The notes: generated by a model not told the origin, from the sequence alone. Counted from the stretch's first letter, positions 26,060-35,717 are shown. The stretch is DNA of 64,000 bases from Miniphocaeibacter sp012841535 (GCF_049274025.1 NZ_JBASRV010000049.1); one strand, 5' to 3'. Numbers and translations are program-made.

Positions 26060-27301
26060 TTATTCAATTTCAATAGTAATTTTTGAAGGACTAATTATAA
26101 TATTATCTACTCCCTCAATACTTTCTGCTTGAATAGTAACATCGTGTTTGCCTTGTTTTAACCCTTTAATATCGATACTTAAAATAATATCATCTACTTT
26201 AATATTTTTTATTTTTTCCTCAGCTCCATATATATCAATATCTATATCATTTTCGCTATTTGGAAATAAAACACCACTATTTTCATCATTGTTTAATATT
26301 TTTAATTCTGAAAGTTCTTTAACTAACCTTTTACTAGTAACACCTGTTTCTTCTGAATGTGTAATTATTTGCACATCTATCGTTTCTTCTCCATTTTCTC
26401 CTGTTAATAATGTTACGCCTTCAGGTAAATCCAATTTAACTTTTAAAGTAGCATTACTAGTAATACCTTGTAAATCTATTGGCTCTGTATTTACTTCAGT
26501 AATATTCTTCAATATTTTCTCTTCACCAAGTATAGTTACTTTATCCTTACTTAGTTTTAAATCTGACATTGAAAAATTTTCAGGTTCATTTTTAACAACT
26601 GGTTTAATAGAAACCTGTTTACTACTAGAAATATAAATATTAACAGTAGCCTTTGTATTATCCATTATTAAGTTCTTCATTGGATCACCATTTCTATCAT
26701 ATACTTCAATATCTTTGGTGATTTTACCACTTTCTGTTATTACGGACAAGTCCAATGTTACTTTAACTTGGTCTTTATCTATTTTTGCAACTTCCTTTTT
26801 AAAACCGCTTATTTTTACTTCTTTCGGTACAGGTTCAGCTTCTATTAACTGCATATTATTAGATGGAAGTTCTCCTATTGTATCTACCTTAATAGGAAAT
26901 GATTTTTCTACTTCTTCATCAAATTTAAAGGTCATCTTATCATGAGATTTATTAACTATAGTTACTCCATCAGGTACTGTATATTTTAAATCAATTTCTG
27001 CTGAATCCCCTGTTACTCCATACATATCTGCAGTTACAATAATATCCGAACGCTTAATTTCATTTAATTTCTTAATTGTCCCTCTAAGTTCAACATTTAC
27101 AACTGGTTCTATTGGATCGACAATAGCCAAGTTCCTTTTTGTTAAATAATCTTCACTTTTTATTGTTACTTCTATATTCTTATAGTTAGCTGTAGTTGTA
27201 GGGTTTTTATCCATAACTACATAATACCAAAGTCCAATTGCAAATAATAAAGAAATTAATTTTAAATGCCAATTATTTTTCAATCTACTCTTCATAGTCA
27301 T
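26060..27301 (-). CDS. cdaR: CdaA regulatory protein CdaR (YbbR-domain protein)
   Basis: 413 residues. One membrane segment near residues 13-30 (LKLISLLFAIGLWYYVV) anchors an extracytoplasmic region built of about four YbbR beta domains, each containing a variant of the pattern P.....V.v.G....i..i....i. It overlaps the end of cdaA by 17 bases and lies 16 bases before glmM. CdaR binds CdaA at the membrane and tunes synthesis of cyclic di-AMP in response to envelope state. Confidence 0.9.
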   Translation of the reverse strand: MTMKSRLKNNWHLKLISLLFAIGLWYYVVMDKNPTTTANYKNIEVTIKSEDYLTKRNLAIVDPIEPVVNVELRGTIKKLNEIKRSDIIVTADMYGVTGDSAEIDLKYTVPDGVTIVNKSHDKMTFKFDEEVEKSFPIKVDTIGELPSNNMQLIEAEPVPKEVKISGFKKEVAKIDKDQVKVTLDLSVITESGKITKDIEVYDRNGDPMKNLIMDNTKATVNIYISSSKQVSIKPVVKNEPENFSMSDLKLSKDKVTILGEEKILKNITEVNTEPIDLQGITSNATLKVKLDLPEGVTLLTGENGEETIDVQIITHSEETGVTSKRLVKELSELKILNNDENSGVLFPNSENDIDIDIYGAEEKIKNIKVDDIILSIDIKGLKQGKHDVTIQAESIEGVDNIIISPSKITIEIE

Positions 27302-28103
27302 TCACGCTTTCCTCATTATTTACATTATAAAATTTCATTAAAATGTCTTCTAATGTTTCAACATCAATATATCTTTGTAATTCTCCTTTTTCAGCAATTG
27401 AAATTGTTCCTGTTTCTTCAGAAACTACAACAGATAAACAATCTGACTTTTCCGAAATTCCTAATGCAGCCCTATGTCTAGTACCTAATTCCTTAGAAAT
27501 AGATTGATTTTCAGACATAGGTAAAAAACATGATGCAGCTTTTATAGTAGATTCCCTAATAATAACTGCCCCATCATGTAATGGAGTGTTAGGAATAAAT
27601 ATATTGATTAATAATTCACTTGAAATTACAGCATTTAGTAAAGTTCCTGTTTCTATTACTTCATTTAAACCCGTTCTACGTTCAAATACTATTAATGCTC
27701 CTATTTTTTGTCTCGCTAAAGAAGCTACAGCTCGAGTAATTTCAGTAGAGTTACGCTTTGCTGCATCATATTGTAGATCTACAAAGGATTTTTTAAAAAG
27801 ATTACTTGTACCTATATACTCTAACATTCTCCTTAATTCTGGCTGAAAAACAACAATTATTAATACAAAACCTGCAGTCCATGCCTGTTTTAAAATCCAT
27901 GAAACTGTATATAAATTTAAAATATCACTTATTATAGAGAAAAAGAAAATAGCTAAAATTCCCTTCATTAATTGTTCTGCCCTTGTTTCTTTAATAAGAA
28001 TATATATTTTATAAATTGCTACGGCAACAATAAGTATATCTATAATATCTTGTACTCTAATTGTTGATATAAAACTAAAAAAATTATTTAAACCTTCTGT
28101 CAT
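27285..28103 (-). CDS. cdaA: Diadenylate cyclase CdaA
   Basis: 272 residues. Three membrane helices occupy about residues 15-95; the DAC domain has DGAVIIRE near 180 and RHRAALGISE near 210, the catalytic DGA and RHR motifs. It condenses two ATP into cyclic di-AMP, which controls potassium and osmolyte uptake and cell-wall homeostasis. First gene of cdaA-cdaR-glmM. The C terminus after the DAC domain is short and acidic. Confidence 0.96.
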   Translation of the reverse strand: MTEGLNNFFSFISTIRVQDIIDILIVAVAIYKIYILIKETRAEQLMKGILAIFFFSIISDILNLYTVSWILKQAWTAGFVLIIVVFQPELRRMLEYIGTSNLFKKSFVDLQYDAAKRNSTEITRAVASLARQKIGALIVFERRTGLNEVIETGTLLNAVISSELLINIFIPNTPLHDGAVIIRESTIKAASCFLPMSENQSISKELGTRHRAALGISEKSDCLSVVVSEETGTISIAEKGELQRYIDVETLEDILMKFYNVNNEESVNDYEE

Positions 28104-28165
28104 ATTATCATTCCTTGTTTTTACTTCAACTATAATTTTACCATATGTTTAATATTATAAAAACA

Positions 28166-28192
28166 AATAATCTCGCAAAACACGAGATTATT
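28166..28192 (-). terminator. Intrinsic terminator after yqeY
   Basis: AATAATCTCG and CGAGATTATT form a perfect 10-bp stem with a 7-base loop; the minus strand continues TTTGTTTTTA. It separates yqeY from the cdaA operon. Confidence 0.85.
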
Positions 28193-28631
28193 CCAATATT
28201 TTATCTATTACCAAATTTACGGTTTTTCCATCAGTTTTGCCTTTGAATTTACCTAAAACCTCTTTTATAATAACTCCCTTATTTCTTTTTGTTTTTTCTA
28301 GATTTTTTTCATCTATGATATTAAGAATTTCTTTAGTTAATTCTTCTTCTGACATTTGTTCTGGAAGGTAACCTTCTATTATATCTATTCTTCTTTTAGT
28401 TTCGTCTATAATATCCTGTCTATTTTCTGGAGTAGCTTCTAAAGTATCTTTTAATTGTTTTAATTCTTTTTGTACAAAAACTAAAGCTTCTTCATCTGTT
28501 AATTCTTTTTTGTTTTCTTTTTCCGCTAAAGATATTGATGACATTAGCAAGGTAATAACATTTACTCTATCTCTGTCTTTTTCCTTCATTGCCTTCATTT
28601 TATCTTTTCTTAATCTGTCTAAAAAACTCAT
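28188..28631 (-). CDS. YqeY / GatB-related domain protein
   Basis: 147 residues starting MSFLDRLRKDKMKAMKEKDR, with the charged helix LVFVQKELKQLKDTLEAT and the tail LGKFKGKTDGKTVNLVIDKIL. These match the YqeY family, a free-standing version of the tRNA-binding tail of the amidotransferase subunit GatB. Its exact role is not established. AGGAGG precedes the ATG. It is the last gene of a run with the PAP2 phosphatases. Confidence 0.9.
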   Translation of the reverse strand: MSFLDRLRKDKMKAMKEKDRDRVNVITLLMSSISLAEKENKKELTDEEALVFVQKELKQLKDTLEATPENRQDIIDETKRRIDIIEGYLPEQMSEEELTKEILNIIDEKNLEKTKRNKGVIIKEVLGKFKGKTDGKTVNLVIDKILE

Positions 28632-28641
28632 ATTTCCTCCT

Positions 28642-29265
28642 TTAATTAAATAACCAGTTAATATAATATCCTGTATTGTATATTTCTACTACCCACCAAT
28701 TACACAATAATCCTAAAATCAATCCTACTGTAACATCTGTAAACCAATGTACTCCTAGGACCAATCTACTAAATCCTATTAAAATCCCAAATACAAACAT
28801 TAAGAAAAATATTTCTGCGTATCCTGCTAATCCACCAGTTATAATATATCCTAAGGTTAAATAATAGGCCATGCCTACTGTAGAGTGACCACTTGGAAAT
28901 GAATAGCCAATGTACTTAAATTCTTGTGATTTTGTAGGCCTACTAACTCTAAATAAGAATTTTAGTATTTGACTAATTCCTACTGAAAAAACCACCGATA
29001 ATATTATTGCTGTTGCCTTATCAAGCATTTTTTCAGATATTAAATAAAACAATATAGGAATCGAAATAATTAGTATGGTTTCAACATTAGCAAATGTTGT
29101 AATCATATTCATTACATGTTTAAATTGCTTAGTTGCATTTTTATAGAAAAATTCTCTAACTTTTAAGTCTATTGAAAAACCACTACTTTTCGTTAAAATT
29201 CTTCCAAATAGCAAGGTCAAAGCTAAAATTATAACTGTAAAAATTATAATAAAATTATCAATCAT
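28642..29265 (-). CDS. PAP2-family membrane phosphatase (second of two)
   Basis: 207 residues and about six membrane segments. The phosphatase triad is KFLFRVSRPTKS (K..RP), SFPSGHS (PSGH) and SRLVLGVHWFTDV (SR.....H...D). Such enzymes dephosphorylate lipid phosphates on the outer membrane face, for example undecaprenyl pyrophosphate or phosphatidylglycerol phosphate. It overlaps the upstream PAP2 gene by 8 bases and is a diverged paralogue of it. Confidence 0.92.
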   Translation of the reverse strand: MIDNFIIIFTVIILALTLLFGRILTKSSGFSIDLKVREFFYKNATKQFKHVMNMITTFANVETILIISIPILFYLISEKMLDKATAIILSVVFSVGISQILKFLFRVSRPTKSQEFKYIGYSFPSGHSTVGMAYYLTLGYIITGGLAGYAEIFFLMFVFGILIGFSRLVLGVHWFTDVTVGLILGLLCNWWVVEIYNTGYYINWLFN

Positions 29266-29869
29266 ATTTCACCTTTAATTTATTATATAAGTCAATACTT
29301 ATCATTGATATAGAATACCCTAATAACAATCCAAAAATAACATCTGTAGGCCAATGAACTCCTAATGCTAATCTACTAAAACCTATTAAAAATGGAATTA
29401 GTAAAAAAGGAATTAAAACTATTGCATTAACCTTTTTTATTTTTAAAATCCTAAATATAGTCCAGTAAGTTGCTGCACTTGTTATGGAATGACCACTAGG
29501 ATAACTGAAACCACCTTGATTTACAGCAAAAAACTCCTCTGGTCTTACTCTTTGAAAAATATTTTTAAATACCTGCATTGTTAACACTGCAATTAATATA
29601 GCAAATAAAATTGTAACAAATTCAGCATAATTCCTTCTGAATAACAAGTATATGGAAACCGGTATAAAAATAATAAAATAGGATTCAACATTGCCTAAAA
29701 TAGTCATACTCTTAAAAAACATATTCGGTTTTATATTGTCTCTTATTAAAGATAATAATTTAAAATCTATTAAAGTATATTTATTTCCATTAAATTTTAA
29801 ATATAAACCAAAAGAAATAAATAATATAAAGAAAATTAATATAATTAAAAATTTCTTTTTACTTTTTAT
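29258..29869 (-). CDS. PAP2-family membrane phosphatase, apparent ATA start codon
   Basis: The conserved core (KNIFQRVRPEE, SYPSGHS, SRLALGVHWPTDV) is clear. The first standard start codon is an ATG at 29722, but it would delete the first membrane helix. The same frame is open upstream through FLIILIFFILFISFGLYLKF to an ATA at 29867-29869, placed 7 bases after AAGGAG and two bases after the preceding gene's stop. The resulting length of about 203 residues matches the neighbouring paralogue (207). I therefore infer an AUA start, or a recent ATG to ATA change in a gene now using the internal start. Role: extracytoplasmic lipid phosphatase. Confidence 0.8.
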   Translation of the reverse strand: MKSKKKFLIILIFFILFISFGLYLKFNGNKYTLIDFKLLSLIRDNIKPNMFFKSMTILGNVESYFIIFIPVSIYLLFRRNYAEFVTILFAILIAVLTMQVFKNIFQRVRPEEFFAVNQGGFSYPSGHSITSAATYWTIFRILKIKKVNAIVLIPFLLIPFLIGFSRLALGVHWPTDVIFGLLLGYSISMISIDLYNKLKVKYD

Positions 29870-29871
29870 AA

Positions 29872-30897
29872 CTAAACTCCTTTTCCAAATTCACAATTTG
29901 GATAATGGCAAGTTCCACATTTTAAACAATAACCACCATATCCTAAACGAGCTATTTGTTCTCTAGTAATTTTTTTACCAGCTATAACATATGGGAAAAG
30001 TATATCAAAGACTGTAGTTTTTGTATACATTACACATCCTGGTAACCCCATTATTGCTGTATTGTCATCAAAATAGCCTACTAAAAACATTGAACCTGGT
30101 AATGTTGGAGCACCATAAGCTATAATATTAGCTCCACTTTCCTTTATTGCAGCTGGTGTTAAATCATCAGGGTCAACACTCATGCCACCAGTACAAAGAA
30201 TTACATCTGCTCCCATATTTTTAATTTTTATAATTGCATCTTTAATCATTTCAGTGTTGTCATCGCATATTTCATGATGGATTAATTCAACATTATATTC
30301 TATTAACTTATTTTTTACTACTGGAGTAAATTTATCTACTATTCTATTATTATATACCTCAGATCCAGTTGTAACTATACCACCTTTTAATTTTTTAAAA
30401 GGTGTAATTTTAAAAATAGGTATATTATTTTTTATTTTTTCAGCTTCTTCCAATTGTTTTTTGTCTATTAAAAGAGGAATAATTCTAGTTCCTGCAAGAA
30501 CATCTCCTTTTTTTACAGGTAGGTTCCCTGTTCTTGTTGCAATGGCAATGTCCCCTAAGTAGTTAAGTTCAAATAGTCTTTCTCTGTCTACTTCGAAAAA
30601 ACCATCTACTGTTGCTTTTATTTCTATTTTACCTTCTTGAACATCGGTCATTTCCATATAGTCGTTAATACATATATTGGCTAATCTTTTTGCTGCATCA
30701 TTTTCATGAATCATATTCTCATCTTTTTCCAATACATAAATATGTTCTTTTCCCATTTCCAATAATAGAGGAATATCCTCTTCTTTTATAATATGCCCCT
30801 TTTTGAAAGCCGGTCCTTTAAATTCATCTTTTACAATTCTTGTCATATCATGTGGTAATACATGACCTATTGCATCTTGAGTTTTAATTTTTTTCAT
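29872..30897 (-). CDS. Molybdopterin-binding (MoCF-domain) protein with C-terminal Cys cluster
   Basis: 341 residues. The MoCF-type core contains GGIVTTGSEV, ILCTGGMSVDPDDLTPAAI and LPGSMFLVGY, GLPGCVMY, as in MoeA/MogA-like proteins. The N-terminal half resembles the MoeA-type linker domain (IGHVLPHDMTRI). The extreme C terminus holds YGGYCLKCGTCHYPNCEFG, a four-cysteine cluster suited to bind a metal. Similar stand-alone proteins occur near selenium- or molybdenum-hydroxylase genes, but none is in this window, so its partner is unknown. AAGGGG precedes the ATG, and its end supplies the ribosome binding site for the PAP2 gene. Confidence 0.85.
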   Translation of the reverse strand: MKKIKTQDAIGHVLPHDMTRIVKDEFKGPAFKKGHIIKEEDIPLLLEMGKEHIYVLEKDENMIHENDAAKRLANICINDYMEMTDVQEGKIEIKATVDGFFEVDRERLFELNYLGDIAIATRTGNLPVKKGDVLAGTRIIPLLIDKKQLEEAEKIKNNIPIFKITPFKKLKGGIVTTGSEVYNNRIVDKFTPVVKNKLIEYNVELIHHEICDDNTEMIKDAIIKIKNMGADVILCTGGMSVDPDDLTPAAIKESGANIIAYGAPTLPGSMFLVGYFDDNTAIMGLPGCVMYTKTTVFDILFPYVIAGKKITREQIARLGYGGYCLKCGTCHYPNCEFGKGV

Positions 30898-31044
30898 TTT
30901 TACCCCTTATACTATTATAAATATATATATATATCTATTTTAACATAAAATAATTTTATCTACTTAATATATATTATTTATCATAAATCTAAATATATAC
31001 TTGAAATTTAAAATAAAACCTTATAAATTTAAAATTCCCCATTA

Positions 31045-31071
31045 AAAAAAGGAGATTTTAATCTCCTTTTT
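31045..31071 (-). terminator. Intrinsic terminator of the glycine-cleavage operon
   Basis: AAAAAGGAGAT and ATCTCCTTTTT form an 11-bp stem with a short loop directly after the lpdA stop on the minus strand, followed by more Ts. Confidence 0.85.
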
Positions 31072-31077
31072 AAAGTT

Positions 31078-32478
31078 TTATTTTCTTCCAACATTAGCAC
31101 TATGAATTGATGCTCCCTCTAATCCATGAGCTGCTTCCATAAATGTTTCACTTAAAGTTGGATGAGCAAATATAGTTCTATTTAATGCTGCAACAGATAA
31201 ATCATTAGCCATTGCTAAAGCTCCTAAATGTACTATATCATTTGCATGAGGTCCAAAAACATGAACTCCAAGAATCTTTTCATGGTCTTTTGAAGCTAGA
31301 ATTTTTACAAATCCATCAGTTTCTCCCATAGAAACAGCTTTACCATTTCCTGAGAATAAGAATTTAGATTTGTCATATTCAATTCCTTCTTCTTTTAATT
31401 CCTCTTCTGTTTTTCCAACCTGTGCTATTTCAGGTAAGGTAAATGTTGCTGCAGGAACTACATCCATAACAATATGAGGTGTATTACCCATTAAATATTC
31501 AACTAAATTTAACCCTTGAGCTGATGCTATATGAGCAAGTTGAGTATTTCCTGCAATACAGTCTCCTATTGCGTAAATATTAGGCTTATTTGTCTTTAAA
31601 TTAGAATCTACTACTACTCCACCTCTATTGGTTTCTACTCCTATTTCTTCAAGGTTTAAACCTTCAGTATAAGGAATTCTACCAATAGCAAGTAATACTA
31701 ATTCTCCTTCTGCTTCAATAACCTTTCCTTTTTTATTTTCAGCAACAACTTTTAAACCATTGTCTGTTTTTTCTATTTTACTAGCCCTATATCCCTTTTG
31801 TATTTTCATACCTTTTTGTTTGAATATAGATTGAATTCTTTTAGTTACTTCACCATCAGCTGCTTTTAACAAATCTGATCCAATAACTGTTACTTCTGTA
31901 CCAAAGGAAGTATATATACTAGCAAATTCCATTCCAATTACGCCAGTACCAATTATTACTAATTTTTTTGGTAAATAATCTAAATCTAATAATTCTGTAC
32001 TAGTTATTACATTATCTAATCTTGAACCTTCAAATCCTGGTATAAGAGGAGCTGAGCCTGTAGCTATAATAAAATTATCTCCAGTAACTTCTTTTTCTCC
32101 ATCAGCTGTTTTAACAATAACTGTACTATCGTCTTTAAAACTAGCAGTCCCTTCAATATATTCTATATTAGGATAGGATTCAACTAGGAAGTCAACACCT
32201 GTATTCATTCTATTAACTACATAATCTTTTCTCTCTTTTACTGATGGCATATTTATTGAAGGATTTTCTAAATTTATTCCAAATTCAGAAGAATGTTTTA
32301 CTTGTTCATAAAGTTCTGCTGTTTTCCATAGAGTTTTAGTTGGAATACAACCTATATTTAAACAAGTACCACCAGATTTACCTTTTTCTATTAACACTAC
32401 ATCTGCACCTAGTTGAGCAGCTCTTATAGCTGCTTCATATCCACCAGGTCCAGCACCGATTACTACTATTTTAGGCAT
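31078..32478 (-). CDS. lpdA: Dihydrolipoyl dehydrogenase (L-protein)
   Basis: 466 residues. FAD-binding GAGPGGYEAAIRAAQLG at the N terminus, redox-active disulfide GGTCLNIGCIPTK, NAD-binding GTGVIGMEFASIYTSFGTEV, the GDCIAG FAD motif and the C-terminal HAHPTLSE catalytic His-Glu are present. It reoxidises the dihydrolipoyl arm of GcvH with NAD. There is no attached lipoyl domain. It overlaps gcvPB by 8 bases as the last gene of gcvT-H-PA-PB-lpdA, so it is dedicated to glycine cleavage. Confidence 0.96.
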   Translation of the reverse strand: MPKIVVIGAGPGGYEAAIRAAQLGADVVLIEKGKSGGTCLNIGCIPTKTLWKTAELYEQVKHSSEFGINLENPSINMPSVKERKDYVVNRMNTGVDFLVESYPNIEYIEGTASFKDDSTVIVKTADGEKEVTGDNFIIATGSAPLIPGFEGSRLDNVITSTELLDLDYLPKKLVIIGTGVIGMEFASIYTSFGTEVTVIGSDLLKAADGEVTKRIQSIFKQKGMKIQKGYRASKIEKTDNGLKVVAENKKGKVIEAEGELVLLAIGRIPYTEGLNLEEIGVETNRGGVVVDSNLKTNKPNIYAIGDCIAGNTQLAHIASAQGLNLVEYLMGNTPHIVMDVVPAATFTLPEIAQVGKTEEELKEEGIEYDKSKFLFSGNGKAVSMGETDGFVKILASKDHEKILGVHVFGPHANDIVHLGALAMANDLSVAALNRTIFAHPTLSETFMEAAHGLEGASIHSANVGRK

Positions 32479-33937
32479 TCATTTCTCCTTCATATCTTAA
32501 AACTAAATCTTTTGCTGCTTTAGTTTCGTCTGGTCTTCTAACTGGAGTATCATGAGGAGCTGTTTTAAGAAGTTCTGGATTTGTCTTAGCTTCTTCAGCA
32601 ATCTCATTTAATGCTTTTATAAAGTCATCAAGTGTATCTTTTGGTTCAGATTCTGTAGGTTCAATCATCAATGCTTCAGGTACTATTAATGGGAAGTACA
32701 CTGTTGGAGCATGGAAGCCCTTATCTAGAATTCTCTTTGCTACATCTAATGTAGTAATTGTATGAGTATCATCTTTAATTCCAGCTAATACAAATTCATG
32801 TTTGTATAATCTGTCTAATGGTAAATTATAATTTTCTTTTAAGCTTTGTGCCAAGTAGTTAGCATTTAATACTGCCATAGTACTTGCATCTCTAAGACCA
32901 TCTTTACCCATAGTTAAAATATAACTATAAGTTCTTAATAAAATAGCAACGTGACCAACAAAAGCCTTCATTTTTCCTAAAGTATATGGTACATCAAAGT
33001 CTAAATAATAAGTACCATCATCTCTTTTCTCAACTACTGGTTTAGGTAAGAAAGGTTTTAAGAAAGATTTAACTCCTACTGGACCAGCTCCTGGACCACC
33101 GCCACCATGTGGTGTAGAGAATGTTTTATGAACATTGTAATGTACAATGTCAAATCCCATATCTCCTGGTCTACTGTGTCCTAATATAGCATTCATATTA
33201 GCACCATCATAATAAACCAATCCACCAGCATCATGAATTATACTAGTTATATCCTTTATATTTTCATCATAAATACCTAAAGTATTTGGATTTGTAAGCA
33301 TTAATCCTGCTGTATCGTCTCCTACTACAGCCTTTAAAGCGTCTATGTCAACCATTCCATTTGGTTTAGATTTAATTTCTATTATTTCATATCCAGCCAT
33401 AGCTGCAGTTGCTGGGTTAGTACCATGTGCAGCATCTGGAACTATTATTTTATTTCTTTGATTTTGTCCATTATGTTCATGGTATGCCTTAATAAGCATA
33501 ACACCTGTTATTTCTCCATGTGCACCTGCTGCTGGTTGTAATGTCATAAAATCCATTCCAGATATTTCTGACAAAGCTTCTCCAACATTATACAATGCTT
33601 CAAGTGTTCCTTGAACATCTTCATCTTTTTGATAAGGATGAAGATTAGTGAATCCTTCTAATGATGCAACATCTTCGTTGATTTTAGGATTGTATTTCAT
33701 AGTACATGAGCCTAATGGATAAAATCCTCTATCTAGTCCATAGTTTTTCATAGATAAATTAGTAAAATGTCTTATTACATCTACTTCACTAACTTCTGGA
33801 AAATCCAATTCTTCTGTTGCTAATAATTCTTCAGGAATATATTCACTTAAATCTTTGCCTTCAACATCTAAAGAAGGTAGTCTATATCCAGTTTTTCCAG
33901 GTTTAGATAATTCAAATATTAATTTATCGTAAGCCAT
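32471..33937 (-). CDS. gcvPB: Glycine dehydrogenase (decarboxylating) subunit 2
   Basis: 488 residues. The PLP lysine is in HYNVHKTFSTPHGGGGPGAG; the segment PLGSCTMKYNPK and the glycine-rich loop that follows the lysine are diagnostic of the B subunit of P-protein. With GcvPA it decarboxylates glycine and loads the aminomethyl group on GcvH. Its start abuts the gcvPA stop (one-base overlap), giving coupled, equimolar synthesis. Confidence 0.97.
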   Translation of the reverse strand: MAYDKLIFELSKPGKTGYRLPSLDVEGKDLSEYIPEELLATEELDFPEVSEVDVIRHFTNLSMKNYGLDRGFYPLGSCTMKYNPKINEDVASLEGFTNLHPYQKDEDVQGTLEALYNVGEALSEISGMDFMTLQPAAGAHGEITGVMLIKAYHEHNGQNQRNKIIVPDAAHGTNPATAAMAGYEIIEIKSKPNGMVDIDALKAVVGDDTAGLMLTNPNTLGIYDENIKDITSIIHDAGGLVYYDGANMNAILGHSRPGDMGFDIVHYNVHKTFSTPHGGGGPGAGPVGVKSFLKPFLPKPVVEKRDDGTYYLDFDVPYTLGKMKAFVGHVAILLRTYSYILTMGKDGLRDASTMAVLNANYLAQSLKENYNLPLDRLYKHEFVLAGIKDDTHTITTLDVAKRILDKGFHAPTVYFPLIVPEALMIEPTESEPKDTLDDFIKALNEIAEEAKTNPELLKTAPHDTPVRRPDETKAAKDLVLRYEGEMNA

Positions 33938-35289
33938 TATAATACCTCCTCTAAAGTTTTAACAAATGTATCCATTTCTTCTTTAGTACGTTTTTCTGTT
34001 ACTGCTATAATTAATCCGTTTCCTAGGCTTTCATCAATTCTACTTAGACTAATTCCACCTAAGATACCATTTTCTTCTAGCTTAGCAAGTACTTCGTCAG
34101 CATCTTTGTCAAAACCTATTGTAAATTCTTTAAAGAAAGGTCTATCAGTTAATACTTTAACTTTATCTAAACCACTTAATTTTTCAAATAGATAATGGGA
34201 CTTAGCAATACATTGATATGAAACTTCCTTCATACCTTTTTTACCAAGTGATGACATGTATACAGTTGCTGCTAATACATTTAATCCTTGATTTGAACAT
34301 ATATTTGAAGTAGCTCTTTCTCTCTTAATATGTTGCTCTCTTGCTGAAAGAGTTAATACCCAAGATCTTTTTCCATCCATATCTTCAGTTTGTCCAACAA
34401 TTCTTCCAGGAATCTTTCTTATGAAAGGTTTATTAAATGCTAATATTCCTAGGTAAGGACCACCAAATTGTAATGGTATACCAAAAGCTTGACCGTCACC
34501 AACAACAACATCAACACCTAGTTCTCCAGGTTTTTTCATTATTGGTAATGAAGTTGGGTCTGTTGATTGAATAATATATCTTTTCTTTTGAGAATGTGCT
34601 AATTCAACAAAAGGAGCCATATCTTCAATATAACCGTAGAAGTTAGGACTTTGAATAATTACAGTTCCTACTGTTTCGTCTACAATTTCTTTAGCTTTTT
34701 CTAAACTTGTAACCATACCATCTCTAGGTATAATAACCAATTCCATTCCTCTAGCATGAGTGTAAGTTCTTAGAACTGTAATTGCTTGAGGGTCTGCAGT
34801 TTCTGAAATTGCTATTTTGTTTTTCTTTGACATTTGTGCAGTCATTATAGCAGCTTCAGCTACAGCGGATTGACCATCATATAATGAAGCATTAGCATAG
34901 TCCATTCCTGTTAGATTAGCCATTAAAGTTTGATATTCAAATATATATTGTAAAGTACCTTGACTTACTTCTGGCTGGTAAGGAGTGTATGCAGTATAGA
35001 ATTCTGATCTACCTGTAATATGGCTAACAACAGAAGGAATATAATGATCATAAGCTCCTCCACCCATAAAACAAGCTAAATCACTAGTGGTTTTATTTTT
35101 CTTTGCTAACTTGCTTAAATAACCAAATACTTCACCTTCTGATTTAGAAGCAGGTAAATCCAGTTCTCCCTTCATTTTCATTTCTTCAGGAATATCTGAA
35201 AATAAATCTTCAAGAGAACTAACTCCAACTACATCCAACATCTCCTTAATTTCCTCATCAGTATGAGGAATATATGGATATTTAGACAT
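33937..35289 (-). CDS. gcvPA: Glycine dehydrogenase (decarboxylating) subunit 1
   Basis: 450 residues beginning MSKYPYIPHTDEEIKEMLD. Characteristic stretches include FMGGGAYDHYIPSVV, FYTAYTPYQPEVSQGTLQY, ANASLYDGQSAVAEAA and REQHIKRERATSNICSNQ. This is the non-catalytic-lysine half of the two-subunit P-protein found in many anaerobes and Bacillota. It forms a heterotetramer with GcvPB. An AGGAGGCATAATT element precedes the ATG next to the gcvH stop. Confidence 0.97.
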   Translation of the reverse strand: MSKYPYIPHTDEEIKEMLDVVGVSSLEDLFSDIPEEMKMKGELDLPASKSEGEVFGYLSKLAKKNKTTSDLACFMGGGAYDHYIPSVVSHITGRSEFYTAYTPYQPEVSQGTLQYIFEYQTLMANLTGMDYANASLYDGQSAVAEAAIMTAQMSKKNKIAISETADPQAITVLRTYTHARGMELVIIPRDGMVTSLEKAKEIVDETVGTVIIQSPNFYGYIEDMAPFVELAHSQKKRYIIQSTDPTSLPIMKKPGELGVDVVVGDGQAFGIPLQFGGPYLGILAFNKPFIRKIPGRIVGQTEDMDGKRSWVLTLSAREQHIKRERATSNICSNQGLNVLAATVYMSSLGKKGMKEVSYQCIAKSHYLFEKLSGLDKVKVLTDRPFFKEFTIGFDKDADEVLAKLEENGILGGISLSRIDESLGNGLIIAVTEKRTKEEMDTFVKTLEEVL

Positions 35290-35292
35290 TAA

Positions 35293-35673
35293 TTATGCCT
35301 CCTTTAAAAACTCAGTATATTCAGCATCGTTCATTAATTCATCTAATTGAGATTTGTCTGATAATTCTACTTTTGCAATCCAATGTTCATAAGGAGCTTT
35401 ATTTAGTAGACCTGGATCATCATCTAAATCTTCGTTTATTTCTACTACTGTTCCATCAACTGGGCTGAATACTTCAGCTGCTGCTTTAACAGACTCAACA
35501 GATGCTATTGAATCTTTTGCTGAAACTTCATCATCTTCTTCTGGTAATTCAACATAAACGATATCACCTAAATTTGATTGTGCAAAATCTGCTATTCCTA
35601 TATAAGCAGTATTTCCATCTACTTTTACCCACTCATGGTCTTTTGTATACAATAATCCTTTTTCTACGTTCAT
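35293..35673 (-). CDS. gcvH: Glycine cleavage system H protein
   Basis: 126 residues. The lipoylation site is Lys63 in ASVESVKAAAEVFSP, and DHEWV near the N terminus and IGIADFAQSNLGD are standard. The lipoyl arm shuttles the aminomethyl intermediate between the P, T and L proteins. AGGAGG precedes the ATG. A lipoate ligase or synthase gene is not in the window. Confidence 0.97.
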   Translation of the reverse strand: MNVEKGLLYTKDHEWVKVDGNTAYIGIADFAQSNLGDIVYVELPEEDDEVSAKDSIASVESVKAAAEVFSPVDGTVVEINEDLDDDPGLLNKAPYEHWIAKVELSDKSQLDELMNDAEYTEFLKEA

Positions 35674-35717
35674 TTTAATCCTCCTAAAATTTATTTTTAA
35701 TTTTTAATAATAATTAA

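Noticed and set aside
26148..26636. Plus-strand frame of 162 codons over cdaR
   Set aside because: Antisense shadow of a strongly supported YbbR-domain gene.
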